Positions 16,496 to 24,928 of a stretch of 64,000 nt of DNA are shown here, piece after piece. Each line of letters starts with the position of its first letter. The first letter of the stretch is position 1. The notes under the pieces were generated by a model. It had not been told where the DNA came from. It did not search any database and saw only the letters and a list, made by a program, of their open reading frames with translations. The position numbers and the translations under genes are program-made. The stretch comes from Zhuqueibacter pondensis. Lineage in GTDB: Bacteria > Zhuqueibacterota > Zhuqueibacteria > Zhuqueibacterales > Zhuqueibacteraceae. The stretch is from the NCBI GenBank assembly GCA_034505955.1, contig JAPDQK010000002.1, positions 62,001 through 126,000 of the forward strand, given 5' to 3'.

Positions 16496-18523
16496 ATGTT
16501 TCGTTTGAAAGACCTCAACCCACAACAACGCCAGGCTGTCGAACATACTGAAGGTCCCTTGCTCATTCTCGCCGGTGCCGGTTCCGGCAAAACGCGGGTA
16601 ATCACTTACCGGCTGGCCTATTTGCTCGAATACAAACGCATTCCACCTGAAAATCTCCTGGCGGTCACTTTTACGAACAAAGCCGCCCGGGAAATGAAAG
16701 AGCGGCTGGAGGGGTTGGTGGGCAAGCCCGCAGGCAAAGTTACCTTGTCGACTTTTCACTCGCTGGGCGTGAAAATTCTCCGGCAACATGTGGAGGCTTT
16801 TGGTTATCGCAAGAATTTTGTGATTTATGACGAATCGGACCAGCTGGCATTGATTCGGGAGATTGTCAAAGACCGGGCGCTGGATTTTGCCGGACATAAT
16901 GCCAGCCAACTGCTCAGTCGTGTTTCACAGGCCAAGAACGAGGGGCGCTCGCCGGAGCAATATCTCAACGCCGGGAATCCGGAAGAACTGCTTTTTGGTG
17001 ATCTTTATGATCAATATCTCGAGCGCACGCGCGGGTTCAATGCCATTGATTTCGATGACATTTTGATCCTGGTGACACGCCTTTTAACTGCGCACCCGGA
17101 GATCCGTTCGCGCTATCAGACTCTTTACCGCTATATCATGGTGGATGAGTACCAGGACACCAACCCGCTGCAAGATCGGTTCATTGGTCTGTTGGCCGAT
17201 CATCGGCGGAATCTCTGTGTGGTCGGTGATGATGACCAGTCAATTTACTCCTGGCGTGGCGCCAATCCGGAGATTATTTTGCACTTCGAGCAGAAATATC
17301 CCGGCGCACGCGTGATCAAGCTTGAACAGAATTACCGTTCGACACAGTTGCTTCTGGATGCCGCCAATGCCGTGATCAAAAACAACAAACGCCGCAAAGG
17401 GAAAAATTTGTGGACGGCTTGGAAGGGTGGAACAAAAATAAAAGTTGTGCGCGGCGCCGATGAAAACAGCGAGGCCGAGGAAGTTTTCAACGAAATCGTC
17501 AGGCGGCGATTGCTCGATCCGAAACTTCGATACAGCGATTTTGCCATTCTCGTGCGTACCAATTTTCAGATGCGGCCGCTGGAGGAAGCGGCGCGTGCGG
17601 CCAATGTGCCGTATCAACTGATCGGCGGTGACTCCTTTTATGATCGTGCCGAGATTCGTGACTTGATTGCTTATTTGAAAATCATGCGTAATCCGGATGA
17701 TGAGCTGAATTTCAAACGGGCACTGCACTTTCCCAAGCGCGGCATCGGTGCCCAGACGTTGCTGCGCATGCACGCCTACTGCCACACCACGGGCACAAGT
17801 CTGTATCGCGCTTTTCACGAGGCCGAGTCCATCGCCGAGCTGCGGCCGCCGGCGGCACATGCCATGCTGCAGTTCGTGCATCTCATCGACGAGTTTCGAC
17901 GCAAGTTTCGCGAAGGCAAACTCAGCGCGGTCACGGAGGAGTTGGTCAAACGTCTCGATTTCATCCGTGCGCTCCAGGAAACTTCACATGACGAAAAAGT
18001 GGTGGAGCGACGGCAGAACAACGTGAGTGAATTTCTCGGCAGCATGAAGCGCTTCGAGCAAACAAGCGAAGATACGACCCTGGCCGGTTTTCTCGACCGG
18101 CTCAGTCTCATCTCCGAGACGGATTATTTCGACCGCCAGGCCGAGCGCGTGGTGATCATGACGGTTCACGCTGCCAAAGGTTTGGAATTTCCTTATGTTT
18201 TCATTTATGGCATGAACGACGGCCAATTCCCCAGCCGCAGAGCCGTGGAGGATGGTGGTGAAGAGGAAGAACGCCGGCTTTGCTATGTCGCCATAACCCG
18301 GGCACAGTATGAACTGATCATCAGCTTTTGTCAGAAGAAGACGCGCTACAAAGAGGAGCTGGCGCTGGAGCCGTCACGTTTTCTGCGGGAGATTCCGGAA
18401 GAACTTTTCGACCGGTCACCATTTCACATTGAAAGTGCTGAACAAATCGCACAGCGGGAGGCGGAGGAGAAGGAGGAGATTCTGGCGATGATTCAAAAAA
18501 TCAAGGCTGCGCTGGGTGGTTAA
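16496..18523 (+). CDS. ATP-dependent 3'-5' DNA helicase, UvrD/Rep/PcrA family
   Basis: 675 residues from ATG 16496; AAGGAG lies 17 bases upstream, and an in-frame TTG at 16481 is a weaker alternative. All superfamily 1 motifs are present: Q motif LNPQQRQAV, Walker A LAGAGSGKT, Ia TFTNKAAREMKER, TFHSLGVKILR, motif II VDEYQDTN, III VVGDDDQSIYSWRGA, IV LEQNYRST, V MTVHAAKGLEFPYVF, VI RRLCYVAITRAQ. The length is closer to Rep than to UvrD, and there is no C-terminal Tudor-like tail. It would unwind DNA in repair or help forks past obstacles. Single gene, convergent with the HdrD-like gene. Confidence 0.95.
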   Translation: MFRLKDLNPQQRQAVEHTEGPLLILAGAGSGKTRVITYRLAYLLEYKRIPPENLLAVTFTNKAAREMKERLEGLVGKPAGKVTLSTFHSLGVKILRQHVEAFGYRKNFVIYDESDQLALIREIVKDRALDFAGHNASQLLSRVSQAKNEGRSPEQYLNAGNPEELLFGDLYDQYLERTRGFNAIDFDDILILVTRLLTAHPEIRSRYQTLYRYIMVDEYQDTNPLQDRFIGLLADHRRNLCVVGDDDQSIYSWRGANPEIILHFEQKYPGARVIKLEQNYRSTQLLLDAANAVIKNNKRRKGKNLWTAWKGGTKIKVVRGADENSEAEEVFNEIVRRRLLDPKLRYSDFAILVRTNFQMRPLEEAARAANVPYQLIGGDSFYDRAEIRDLIAYLKIMRNPDDELNFKRALHFPKRGIGAQTLLRMHAYCHTTGTSLYRAFHEAESIAELRPPAAHAMLQFVHLIDEFRRKFREGKLSAVTEELVKRLDFIRALQETSHDEKVVERRQNNVSEFLGSMKRFEQTSEDTTLAGFLDRLSLISETDYFDRQAERVVIMTVHAAKGLEFPYVFIYGMNDGQFPSRRAVEDGGEEEERRLCYVAITRAQYELIISFCQKKTRYKEELALEPSRFLREIPEELFDRSPFHIESAEQIAQREAEEKEEILAMIQKIKAALGG

Positions 18524-18583
18524 AAATTTCCACACTCTGCGACATCAGTTTTTTGCGTTATGTGATCCTGTTCGACGAATTGG

Positions 18584-20440
18584 TCAAACCAGCATCCTTT
18601 CAGCAATAACTTCAGCCAGGTCTTTGGTTTCATCGACCGCAGCGCTCAACATCATTTTGCATTCGGGGCAGGAGGTGACCAATACTTTGGCGCCGGAGGC
18701 GGCAATTTCCGCTTTGCGCTCCTGATCGACGCGCCGGCTGACTTTTTGCTCGCGCACGAAACCGGCGCTGCCGCCGCCACAACAAAGCGCCTGCTCACGG
18801 CATCTCGGCAATTCGTGAATCTTGAGTCCCGCACGTTTGAGCACCTCCCGCGGCGCCTCGAAAATATTCTCGTAGCGTCCGAGATAACACGGATCGTGAT
18901 AAGTCAACACCGGTGCCGTGTCCTGTCCGTCATTGAAACGAAGGGCGCCGCGTGCGATCAGGCTGGTGAGAAATTCGGAATGATGGACCACCTGTGGTGA
19001 AAAATTGACATCCAGCGTTGGATATTCCCGGCGCATCGTGTGCAGGCAATGGGGACAGGGCGTGAGAATTTTGTCGACACCATGTTGACTCAATGCCTGC
19101 AGGTTCTGCCGCGCCAAAGTTTGAAACTGCATTTCCTCGCCCTGCCGTCGCGAGTGATGGCCGCAACACGCCTCGTCCTCCAACACCCCAAAACTGACAT
19201 TCGTGTTTTTCAACACTTTTACCATCGCGGTCACGGCACTGCGGGCATCGGCATTATAGGCCCACACACAGCCGAGCCATAACAGCCACTCGCTTTTGCC
19301 TTTTTCGTAAAGAGGAATCTGCAGCTCCTCGAGGAGTTTCGCTCGCACCTCTTTGATCGCAGAGAAGGGATTGCCGTATCGCTCAATGGTTTGCAGAAAA
19401 TCGGTGGCCACCATGCCGGTGCCAATCGCCAGGGCTTGCGCACGCTTGGCGCCGATGAGCACCTGCAAGTGCTCGATGCCCACCGGGCAAATATTTTCAC
19501 ATGCGCCGCAACTCGTGCATTGGCCAAGCGCCGTCTCGGAGATGATATTGCCGATGACGGTCGCATTCACGTCATTACGCGCAAGTGTTTTTCGGCCAGC
19601 GAGAATGAAGCCGCGCGGGTCAAGCTCCTGGCCGCAAATATTTGCCGGGCAGTTGTCGGTGCAACGACGGCATTCGACGCAGGTGAGAAAATCCATCCGC
19701 ATCTTCCACGGCACGGTCGCCATTTTTTCGAGGCCGAGCGTTACTTCCTCTGCGGCCTCCAGCGTTTCGATGTCGAGATTGAGCGGCGGATAATCGCCGA
19801 GCCGGTGCGTGCGAAAGAAGATATTGATCGGCGCCATCAAGATATGGAAATGCTTGCTGCGCAAGATGAGCGGTGGAAAGGCGATAATGATTCCCGCGTG
19901 GAGCCACCAATTTGCCTTTTCAAAAAGCGGCTTCGTTTGGATGCCATTGAGGTAGGTCAGCATCAGCAGCAAGATGAAGAGCGCCACCAGGCCCGAGCTG
20001 TAGGATTTCGGATCCGGAGAAATTTTCACCAGCACGAAACGCCGGAACGCCAGGCCGATGATGGCGAGACTCACTAAAACCGCGATTACCGCAAGAGTGT
20101 TTTTAAAAACTGGCAGGCCTCGCCCCAGAACAGGTTCGAGAAATGGAATGCCAAAAGCTTCGAGAAAATGATCAATGGTTTCGATGCCGAAGAGGATGAA
20201 GCCGAAGAATACCGCGGTGTGCATGAGTCCAACAATCGGCCGGCCAGCGATCACGCGCGATTGCAGCAGCACTTCCTTCACCACGCGCACTACACGTTCC
20301 CCGAGGCGGTCGGTTCGAATACGATCCGGTTTGCCGGCAACGATGAGACGGACTTTTTCGAGGAGTCCTCTTGCAAAAATCGCTATAGTGCCCGTGACCA
20401 AAATGGCCAGCAGACTTTTCTCCCAGATCGTGAATACCAT
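18584..20440 (-). CDS. Membrane-bound HdrD/GlpC-like (Fe-S) oxidoreductase
   Basis: 618 residues. The N-terminal 230 hold about six membrane helices of NarI-like type with His residues that could bind heme b (GLMHTAVFFGFILFGIETID, WWLHAGIIIAF). Next come two 4Fe-4S sites (CVECRRCTDNCP and CTSCGACENICP). The C-terminal half has two CCG domains (DEACCGHHSRR, CPHCLHTM, QALCCGGGSAGF, SCPECKMM). This is the heterodisulfide-reductase subunit D/GlpC type of quinone-linked electron carrier. It lies 35 bp downstream of korC on the same strand, so it probably passes electrons between ferredoxin or 2-oxoacid oxidation and the quinone pool. The true partner is inferred. Confidence 0.92.
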   Translation of the reverse strand: MVFTIWEKSLLAILVTGTIAIFARGLLEKVRLIVAGKPDRIRTDRLGERVVRVVKEVLLQSRVIAGRPIVGLMHTAVFFGFILFGIETIDHFLEAFGIPFLEPVLGRGLPVFKNTLAVIAVLVSLAIIGLAFRRFVLVKISPDPKSYSSGLVALFILLLMLTYLNGIQTKPLFEKANWWLHAGIIIAFPPLILRSKHFHILMAPINIFFRTHRLGDYPPLNLDIETLEAAEEVTLGLEKMATVPWKMRMDFLTCVECRRCTDNCPANICGQELDPRGFILAGRKTLARNDVNATVIGNIISETALGQCTSCGACENICPVGIEHLQVLIGAKRAQALAIGTGMVATDFLQTIERYGNPFSAIKEVRAKLLEELQIPLYEKGKSEWLLWLGCVWAYNADARSAVTAMVKVLKNTNVSFGVLEDEACCGHHSRRQGEEMQFQTLARQNLQALSQHGVDKILTPCPHCLHTMRREYPTLDVNFSPQVVHHSEFLTSLIARGALRFNDGQDTAPVLTYHDPCYLGRYENIFEAPREVLKRAGLKIHELPRCREQALCCGGGSAGFVREQKVSRRVDQERKAEIAASGAKVLVTSCPECKMMLSAAVDETKDLAEVIAERMLV

Positions 20441-20475
20441 TATTCGTTTTTTGTGAAGAAGGTCGTACCCAAAGC

Positions 20476-21030
20476 TCAGCCTTTTGCCAACGCTTCCTGG
20501 GAGGCCGCGATTTCCAGTCCTTTCTTGAATGCCCGCATGTTGAGTTCTTCGGTGCCCTTGGGCACCCGGGCGCGAATCGCTGTCTCCATCGCGCCGACCG
20601 TGACGACTTTTGACAAGCCAGTGATCAAACCCAAGGCCAGAATATTTGCCACCAGGGCTTTGCCAATTTCTTTCGTCGCAATGTCCGTGATCGGCACGGT
20701 GTAAAGTTTGAAATCGCCCTTGGGTAAACTGGTCACGAAACCGCTGTCAACGATGACAATGCTGCCCTTTTTCAAATCACGGGTGTATTTATCGCTGGCC
20801 TCCTGGGTGAGCGCCAGCAGCAGGTCGATGCTGATGGCTTTGGGATAGTCAATCTCTTCATCGGAGATGATGACATCCGAGCGGCTGGCACCACCGCGCG
20901 CCTCCGGGCCGTAGGATTGACTTTGTGTGGCATTCTTGTCATCGTAAATTGCCGCGGCCTCGGCGAGGATCAACCCCGCCAAAATCAAGCCCTGGCCGCC
21001 GGAGCCGCTTAGTCGAATTTCGTAACGCAT
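20476..21030 (-). CDS. korC: 2-oxoacid:ferredoxin oxidoreductase, gamma subunit
   Basis: 184 residues. Start ATG 21030, preceded by GGAAGGAAGAGGT; a seven-codon longer frame is not needed. N-terminal MRYEIRLSGSGGQGLILAG is the gamma-subunit signature, followed by QSYGPEARGGASRSDVIISD. It transfers electrons in CoA-dependent oxidative decarboxylation of a 2-oxoacid, most likely 2-oxoglutarate given the KorAB type. It is the fourth gene of korDABC, separated from korB by a 110-bp gap that contains a 12-bp perfect hairpin. Confidence 0.93.
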   Translation of the reverse strand: MRYEIRLSGSGGQGLILAGLILAEAAAIYDDKNATQSQSYGPEARGGASRSDVIISDEEIDYPKAISIDLLLALTQEASDKYTRDLKKGSIVIVDSGFVTSLPKGDFKLYTVPITDIATKEIGKALVANILALGLITGLSKVVTVGAMETAIRARVPKGTEELNMRAFKKGLEIAASQEALAKG

Positions 21031-21093
21031 ACCTCTTCCTTCCGATTGCACTGATAAAAATCAAATCCGATTTTGCGTTTCAGCATAAGTGAA

Positions 21094-21120
21094 GCAGGTC
21101 ATTCCGAAGGAATGACCTGC
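21094..21120. repeat. Perfect hairpin between korB and korC
   Basis: GCAGGTCATTCC and GGAATGACCTGC form a 12-bp perfect stem with a 3-nt loop. There is no T tract, so it is more likely an RNA-processing or stability element, or a short relic of the TGTCATTCC repeat family, than a terminator. Confidence 0.6.
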
Positions 21121-21139
21121 TGAGATTGCAACATCAGAG

Positions 21140-21964
21140 TTACGCTGCAACCGATTCGGGCGTTCGCACGCGCGCAATCAATTTTTCGTATTGCTCAACA
21201 TACTCCGGCTTGTCGCGATCCACCAGCACACCTGTGATGATTTTTTCCTGCAACGCCTCCGGCGGCATGCGTTCGGCTTTGCTGGCGGAAATCGTGTGTT
21301 CGACCTCCCACTTCAACATATCGACTGGCGTCTTTTGATCATTGCGCCGGCCGTAATAAGTTGGGCACGGCGTGATCACTTCCACCACCGAGAAGCCTTT
21401 CTTGCGAATGCCACCTTCGATGAGTTTGTCAAGCTGCACGGCATGATAAACGGTTCCGCGTGCGACATAACTGGCGCCGGCCGCGATGGCCAAACCACTG
21501 ATGTCAAAGGGTTGCTCGAGATTGCCGTACGGCGCGGTGCTGCCCCAGCTCCCGGTCGGCGTGGTTGGTGAATATTGCCCGCCGGTCATGCCGTAGATAT
21601 AATTGTTGTAAATGATCACCGTCAAATCGATATTCCGGCGCGCCGCATGAATAAAATGATTGCCGCCAATCGCGGTGGCGTCGCCATCACCGGTCACCAC
21701 AATGACGGTCAAATTCGGCTTGGCCATCTTGACGCCCGTGGCAAAAGCAATTGCCCGGCCATGAGTCGTGTGCAGCGTGTTGAAATCCACGTAGCCCGGC
21801 GTGCGGCTGGAGCAGCCGATGCCGGAAACCATCACAATTTCATCCTTGTCCAGGCCGATGCGATCGATGGCGCGCAAGATCGCTTTCAGAATAATGCCGT
21901 CGCCGCAGCCCGCGCACCAGATCAGCGGAAACCGCGAAGTCCGAAGATATTTTTCGTAATCCAT
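21140..21964 (-). CDS. korB: 2-oxoacid:ferredoxin oxidoreductase, beta (TPP-binding) subunit
   Basis: 274 residues. The thiamine-diphosphate motif is clear: GDGDATAIGGNHFIHAARRN followed by YNNYIYGMTGGQYSPTT. RFPLIWCAGCGDGI at the N terminus supplies Cys residues for the Fe-S cluster, as in KorB. Together with KorA it makes succinyl-CoA from 2-oxoglutarate, or the reverse in reductive TCA metabolism, with ferredoxin as electron carrier. It starts 2 bp from the end of korA, so translation is probably coupled. Confidence 0.95.
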   Translation of the reverse strand: MDYEKYLRTSRFPLIWCAGCGDGIILKAILRAIDRIGLDKDEIVMVSGIGCSSRTPGYVDFNTLHTTHGRAIAFATGVKMAKPNLTVIVVTGDGDATAIGGNHFIHAARRNIDLTVIIYNNYIYGMTGGQYSPTTPTGSWGSTAPYGNLEQPFDISGLAIAAGASYVARGTVYHAVQLDKLIEGGIRKKGFSVVEVITPCPTYYGRRNDQKTPVDMLKWEVEHTISASKAERMPPEALQEKIITGVLVDRDKPEYVEQYEKLIARVRTPESVAA

Positions 21965-21966
21965 AA

Positions 21967-23112
21967 TTATCTTGCCACCTCCTTGATTTTTTCGAAAATT
22001 TCTTGCGGTCGAATGGGTTCACCATCTACTCGCGTCAAAGAAATCACTTTGGCCTGTCCTTGTGCCGTGCGCTCCACTTCGCGTGCCATTTGCCCCAAAT
22101 TCATTTCCGGCACAATGATGTGTGAAACTTTTTTGGCTAATTTAAAAACATGTTTGTCCGGAAAAGGCCAGAGCACGATCGGCCGCAGCAGTCCGGCACG
22201 TATGCGCTCTTCACGTGCCATCAAGACCGCACGGCGTGCTGCCCGCGCCGTCGAGCCGTACGCCACAACCGCGATCGTGGCTTCCTCCAGATATGCGGCG
22301 TCAACCTGAATGATCTCATCTTGATGGCGTTCAATTTTGCGATTGATACGTCGAATCAAAGCATCGATTTTTTTCGGATCACTGGTGGTAAAACCGGCCT
22401 CGTCATGCGTGAGGCCGGTAACGTGATAGCGATAGCCTTCGCCGAAATTCGCCATCGGCGGAACATCGGATTCGGTCTGGGCATAAGGTTTATACTGCTC
22501 CGGTGGCACCGTCGGCTTTTCGCGATCAATAATTTCAATCGTGTCCGGATCAGGCAATTCGATTTTCTCATTGACGTGCCCGACGATCTCGTCGAGCAGC
22601 AAAATCACAGGCACGCGATATTTTTCGGAAAGATTGACCGCGCGAATGGTTTGGTCGTAAGTTTCACGCACGGTGGAGGGCGCAATGGCAATGACCGGAT
22701 GATCTCCATGTGTGCCCCAGCGCGCCTGCATCACGTCTCCTTGCGAGGGCAAAGTCGGCAGGCCGGTGGAGGGACCACCGCGCTGGACGTTGACAATCAC
22801 GCACGGCACTTCTGCTATCGCTGCGAAGCCGATATTTTCCTGTTTCAATGAAAACCCCGGGCCGCTTGTGGCGGTCATGGATTTCACCCCAGCGAGTGAA
22901 GCGCCGATCACTGCGCTCATCGAAGCGATTTCGTCTTCCATCTGAATGAACTTGCCGCCGAGCTTGGGCAGGCGCAAAGACATCAATTCCGCAATCTCGG
23001 AGGACGGCGTAATCGGATAGCCGGCATAAAACCGCACGCCGACAGCAATCGCCGCCTCAACGCATGCTTCGTTGCCCGACATGACTCGGACATCTCGTTT
23101 CTTTGCTTCCAT
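21967..23112 (-). CDS. korA: 2-oxoacid:ferredoxin oxidoreductase, alpha subunit
   Basis: 381 residues. Pyrimidine-binding region RFYAGYPITPSSEIAELMS with the YPITPSSE signature, then GVKSMTATSGPGFSLKQENI and QRGGPSTGLPTLPSQGD, all typical of the alpha subunit of 2-oxoglutarate synthase (KorA). The C-terminal domain (VAYGSTARAARRAVLMAREE) is the transketolase C-terminal-like part. The gamma domain is a separate gene (korC), the KorABCD arrangement. Located between the ferredoxin gene and korB. Confidence 0.95.
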   Translation of the reverse strand: MEAKKRDVRVMSGNEACVEAAIAVGVRFYAGYPITPSSEIAELMSLRLPKLGGKFIQMEDEIASMSAVIGASLAGVKSMTATSGPGFSLKQENIGFAAIAEVPCVIVNVQRGGPSTGLPTLPSQGDVMQARWGTHGDHPVIAIAPSTVRETYDQTIRAVNLSEKYRVPVILLLDEIVGHVNEKIELPDPDTIEIIDREKPTVPPEQYKPYAQTESDVPPMANFGEGYRYHVTGLTHDEAGFTTSDPKKIDALIRRINRKIERHQDEIIQVDAAYLEEATIAVVAYGSTARAARRAVLMAREERIRAGLLRPIVLWPFPDKHVFKLAKKVSHIIVPEMNLGQMAREVERTAQGQAKVISLTRVDGEPIRPQEIFEKIKEVAR

Positions 23113-23173
23113 GGTGTTCGTTTATTTTCAGTTATCAGGGTTCAGCAAACAGTATCGAGAATCCAGCATCCAG

Positions 23174-23395
23174 TTAAATCACTTTGAGTGCAAAATCCGG
23201 ACAGCGGATCTCGCACAACATGCAGCGATTGCATGCTTCGATATTGACCACCGCCGGCAACCGGCCATTCATGACAAACACTTTTTTCGGACAGAATTCC
23301 ACGCAAATGGCGCAGCCCTTGCACCAACTCTCTTTGATGATGATTTGCGCAACTTGTGTGGTTTTGGGGGAATCGGTAACTTCAGTCATGATCAT
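23174..23395 (-). CDS. korD: 2 x [4Fe-4S] ferredoxin, delta subunit of the 2-oxoacid oxidoreductase
   Basis: 73 residues with two CxxCxxCxxxCP motifs (CKGCAICVEFCP and CNRCMLCEIRCP). First gene of the korDABC-hdrD-like cluster. Two ATG codons are possible (23395 and 23389); AGGAG lies 4 or 10 bases before them, so the second is equally credible. It carries electrons from the KorAB active site. Confidence 0.93.
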   Translation of the reverse strand: MIMTEVTDSPKTTQVAQIIIKESWCKGCAICVEFCPKKVFVMNGRLPAVVNIEACNRCMLCEIRCPDFALKVI

Positions 23396-24040
23396 CTATC
23401 TCCTGGTCGAAAGTAAACATTTCCCCAATACTCCAGTTCGGGGAAACCATAGCCAAGTGAAAACCCCAAGGGTTGGTTGCAGTTCGAGCCGGAGAACGAA
23501 AAATTTCGTTCCTGCCAGAAACCCTTGGGGTCTGATTGAACCTACCGTCAGTGTTTTTAACTTTGGGTTGATCTTCAACGTCTGGGCGGTCTTTCAAAAT
23601 CGTAAATTCACCATGCCTTACACAAACGCAAACTCCATGCCGTGAACCTGAGGATTCACTTTTTGATTTTTATTGAGTTAGCAACTGTTTGCTCGAAGGA
23701 ACTCATCTCCAAATTCTCAAAAATGAGATTTTACTAAAGGTTTTTTGCAAATCTGGGATAACAAATGAATGCCCAACTTCACACAAATTTGGAAATTGAA
23801 AGACAATTCTGTAAGGAGAGCTGCTTGTGATTTTTTGTGTTCAATTTTCGCACAATTGATTGAAATCACCTGAATCTAACATAAGGTCCAGAAAATACAG
23901 CAAAAATGATTGGAATGAAAGCTTCCCGTTGAGAATTTGGCCTTAGTTTTGCTCAGCCAATCCCCTGTTCTTTACGCGGAAGGTAAAGGTCGTCTGAAAG
24001 GCGAACCTCTCATGCTAGGATTAACTTCAAAGGAGAATGA
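23396..24040. other. Intergenic region between divergent genes, with palindromes
   Basis: About 645 bp. It contains a TTCCCC...GGGGAA hairpin (23420-23445), the ACCCCAAGGGTT palindrome (23463-23531), and a stretch just before the 24041 gene with nested pairing. There AATCC/GGATT encloses CTTTAC/GTAAAG and AGGT/ACCT, at about 23961-24020. The last may be a structured leader; it matches no riboswitch I can name. No gene seen. Confidence 0.45.
23463..23531. repeat. 69-bp palindromic element (ACCCCAAGGGTT ends)
   Basis: Terminal inverted repeats ACCCCAAGGGTT (23463-23474) and AACCCTTGGGGT (23520-23531) are perfect. The centre GAACGAAAAATTTCGTTC (23494-23511) is itself a perfect palindrome. It lies upstream of korD. 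It could be a MITE-like element or fold as a long hairpin in a transcript. Confidence 0.65.
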
Positions 24041-24778
24041 ATGATGAAATACCTTGTTGCCCTTTTGGTTACGAGTTATGTTCTGTTTATTGCGCTGGCC
24101 GTCAAGTCACCGCACAAAGTGGCAGCGCAACCCTCATTTAATGGCACCGGCACGCCAGGTTGTGCCGGCAGTGGTTGTCACGCCTTTAAACGCGGAATCA
24201 TTACGGCACAGTCCATTGGCAACAAAAAAATTCGCATCACCCTCAGCGGCACCACCAGCAAAGTGGCTGCTGACGTTGTGGATCGCAGTGGCGTCGTGGC
24301 GACGTATGTAAATTCCACTTCGTCGAATCCATTTGAAGTGACCGTATCCCAAACCGGCATATATAAAATTTATGGTGGCTATAAGAATCCGAACCTGAGT
24401 TGGGACTCCATCAGCGTACGCGTGAATGCAACGACCTCTGTTGAGCAGGAAGCGCCGATTGAAATGCCGAATGGTTTTCATTTGGCACAAAACTATCCCA
24501 ACCCATTTTTTGCCGGAGCAAGTCTCAGTGCGAAGCATGCTGCCTTGACCAATATCAGCTATTCGCTTCCGCGCGCAACCTCGGTTTCAGTCGTGGTTTA
24601 TGATCTCGCCGGCCGCGAGATCAAACGTTTGGTGGACGGCGCGCAGAACGCTGGAGCACACCATGTGCAATGGGATGGTCGCGATGCTGCCGGGAATCGC
24701 GTCGCGGCAGGAACGTATTTCTATCGCCTGCAAGCGGACAAATTTTCCACGGCGCGGAAGTTGATGCTGTTGGAATGA
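24041..24778 (+). CDS. Secreted protein with a CX4CH motif and a FlgD/T9SS-type C-terminal domain
   Basis: 245 residues. Signal peptide (YLVALLVTSYVLFIALAV, cleavage near VAAQ). Close after it, PGCAGSGCHAF contains one CX4CH, a variant heme-binding motif; it could instead be a metal or disulfide site. A beta domain (IRITLSGTTSKVAADVVDRS) follows. The last 95 residues are a FlgD-like/type IX sorting domain: GFHLAQNYPNPF, ISYSLPRATSVSVVVYDLAG, GRDAAGNRVAAGTYFYRLQA, KLMLLE. AAGGAG precedes the ATG. It is probably a surface or secreted protein; whether heme is bound is uncertain. Confidence 0.82.
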   Translation: MMKYLVALLVTSYVLFIALAVKSPHKVAAQPSFNGTGTPGCAGSGCHAFKRGIITAQSIGNKKIRITLSGTTSKVAADVVDRSGVVATYVNSTSSNPFEVTVSQTGIYKIYGGYKNPNLSWDSISVRVNATTSVEQEAPIEMPNGFHLAQNYPNPFFAGASLSAKHAALTNISYSLPRATSVSVVVYDLAGREIKRLVDGAQNAGAHHVQWDGRDAAGNRVAAGTYFYRLQADKFSTARKLMLLE

Positions 24779-24928
24779 GTTGTTTCGTAGTTGCGCCTCG
24801 GCGCGAAATTCCAGTAGCAAAACAGGAATTTACCCATAAACGCAGAGTCTTTTGCTCTTGGAGGGGAAGACTTTGCGTTTTATTTTTTATCATGGTTCCG
24901 GAAATAAAACAGGGGCTGCAATATTCGA

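Noticed and set aside
21094..21120. Hairpin between korB and korC as a terminator
   Set aside because: Perfect stem but no T tract, and the genes on both sides belong to one pathway; listed as a repeat/processing element instead.
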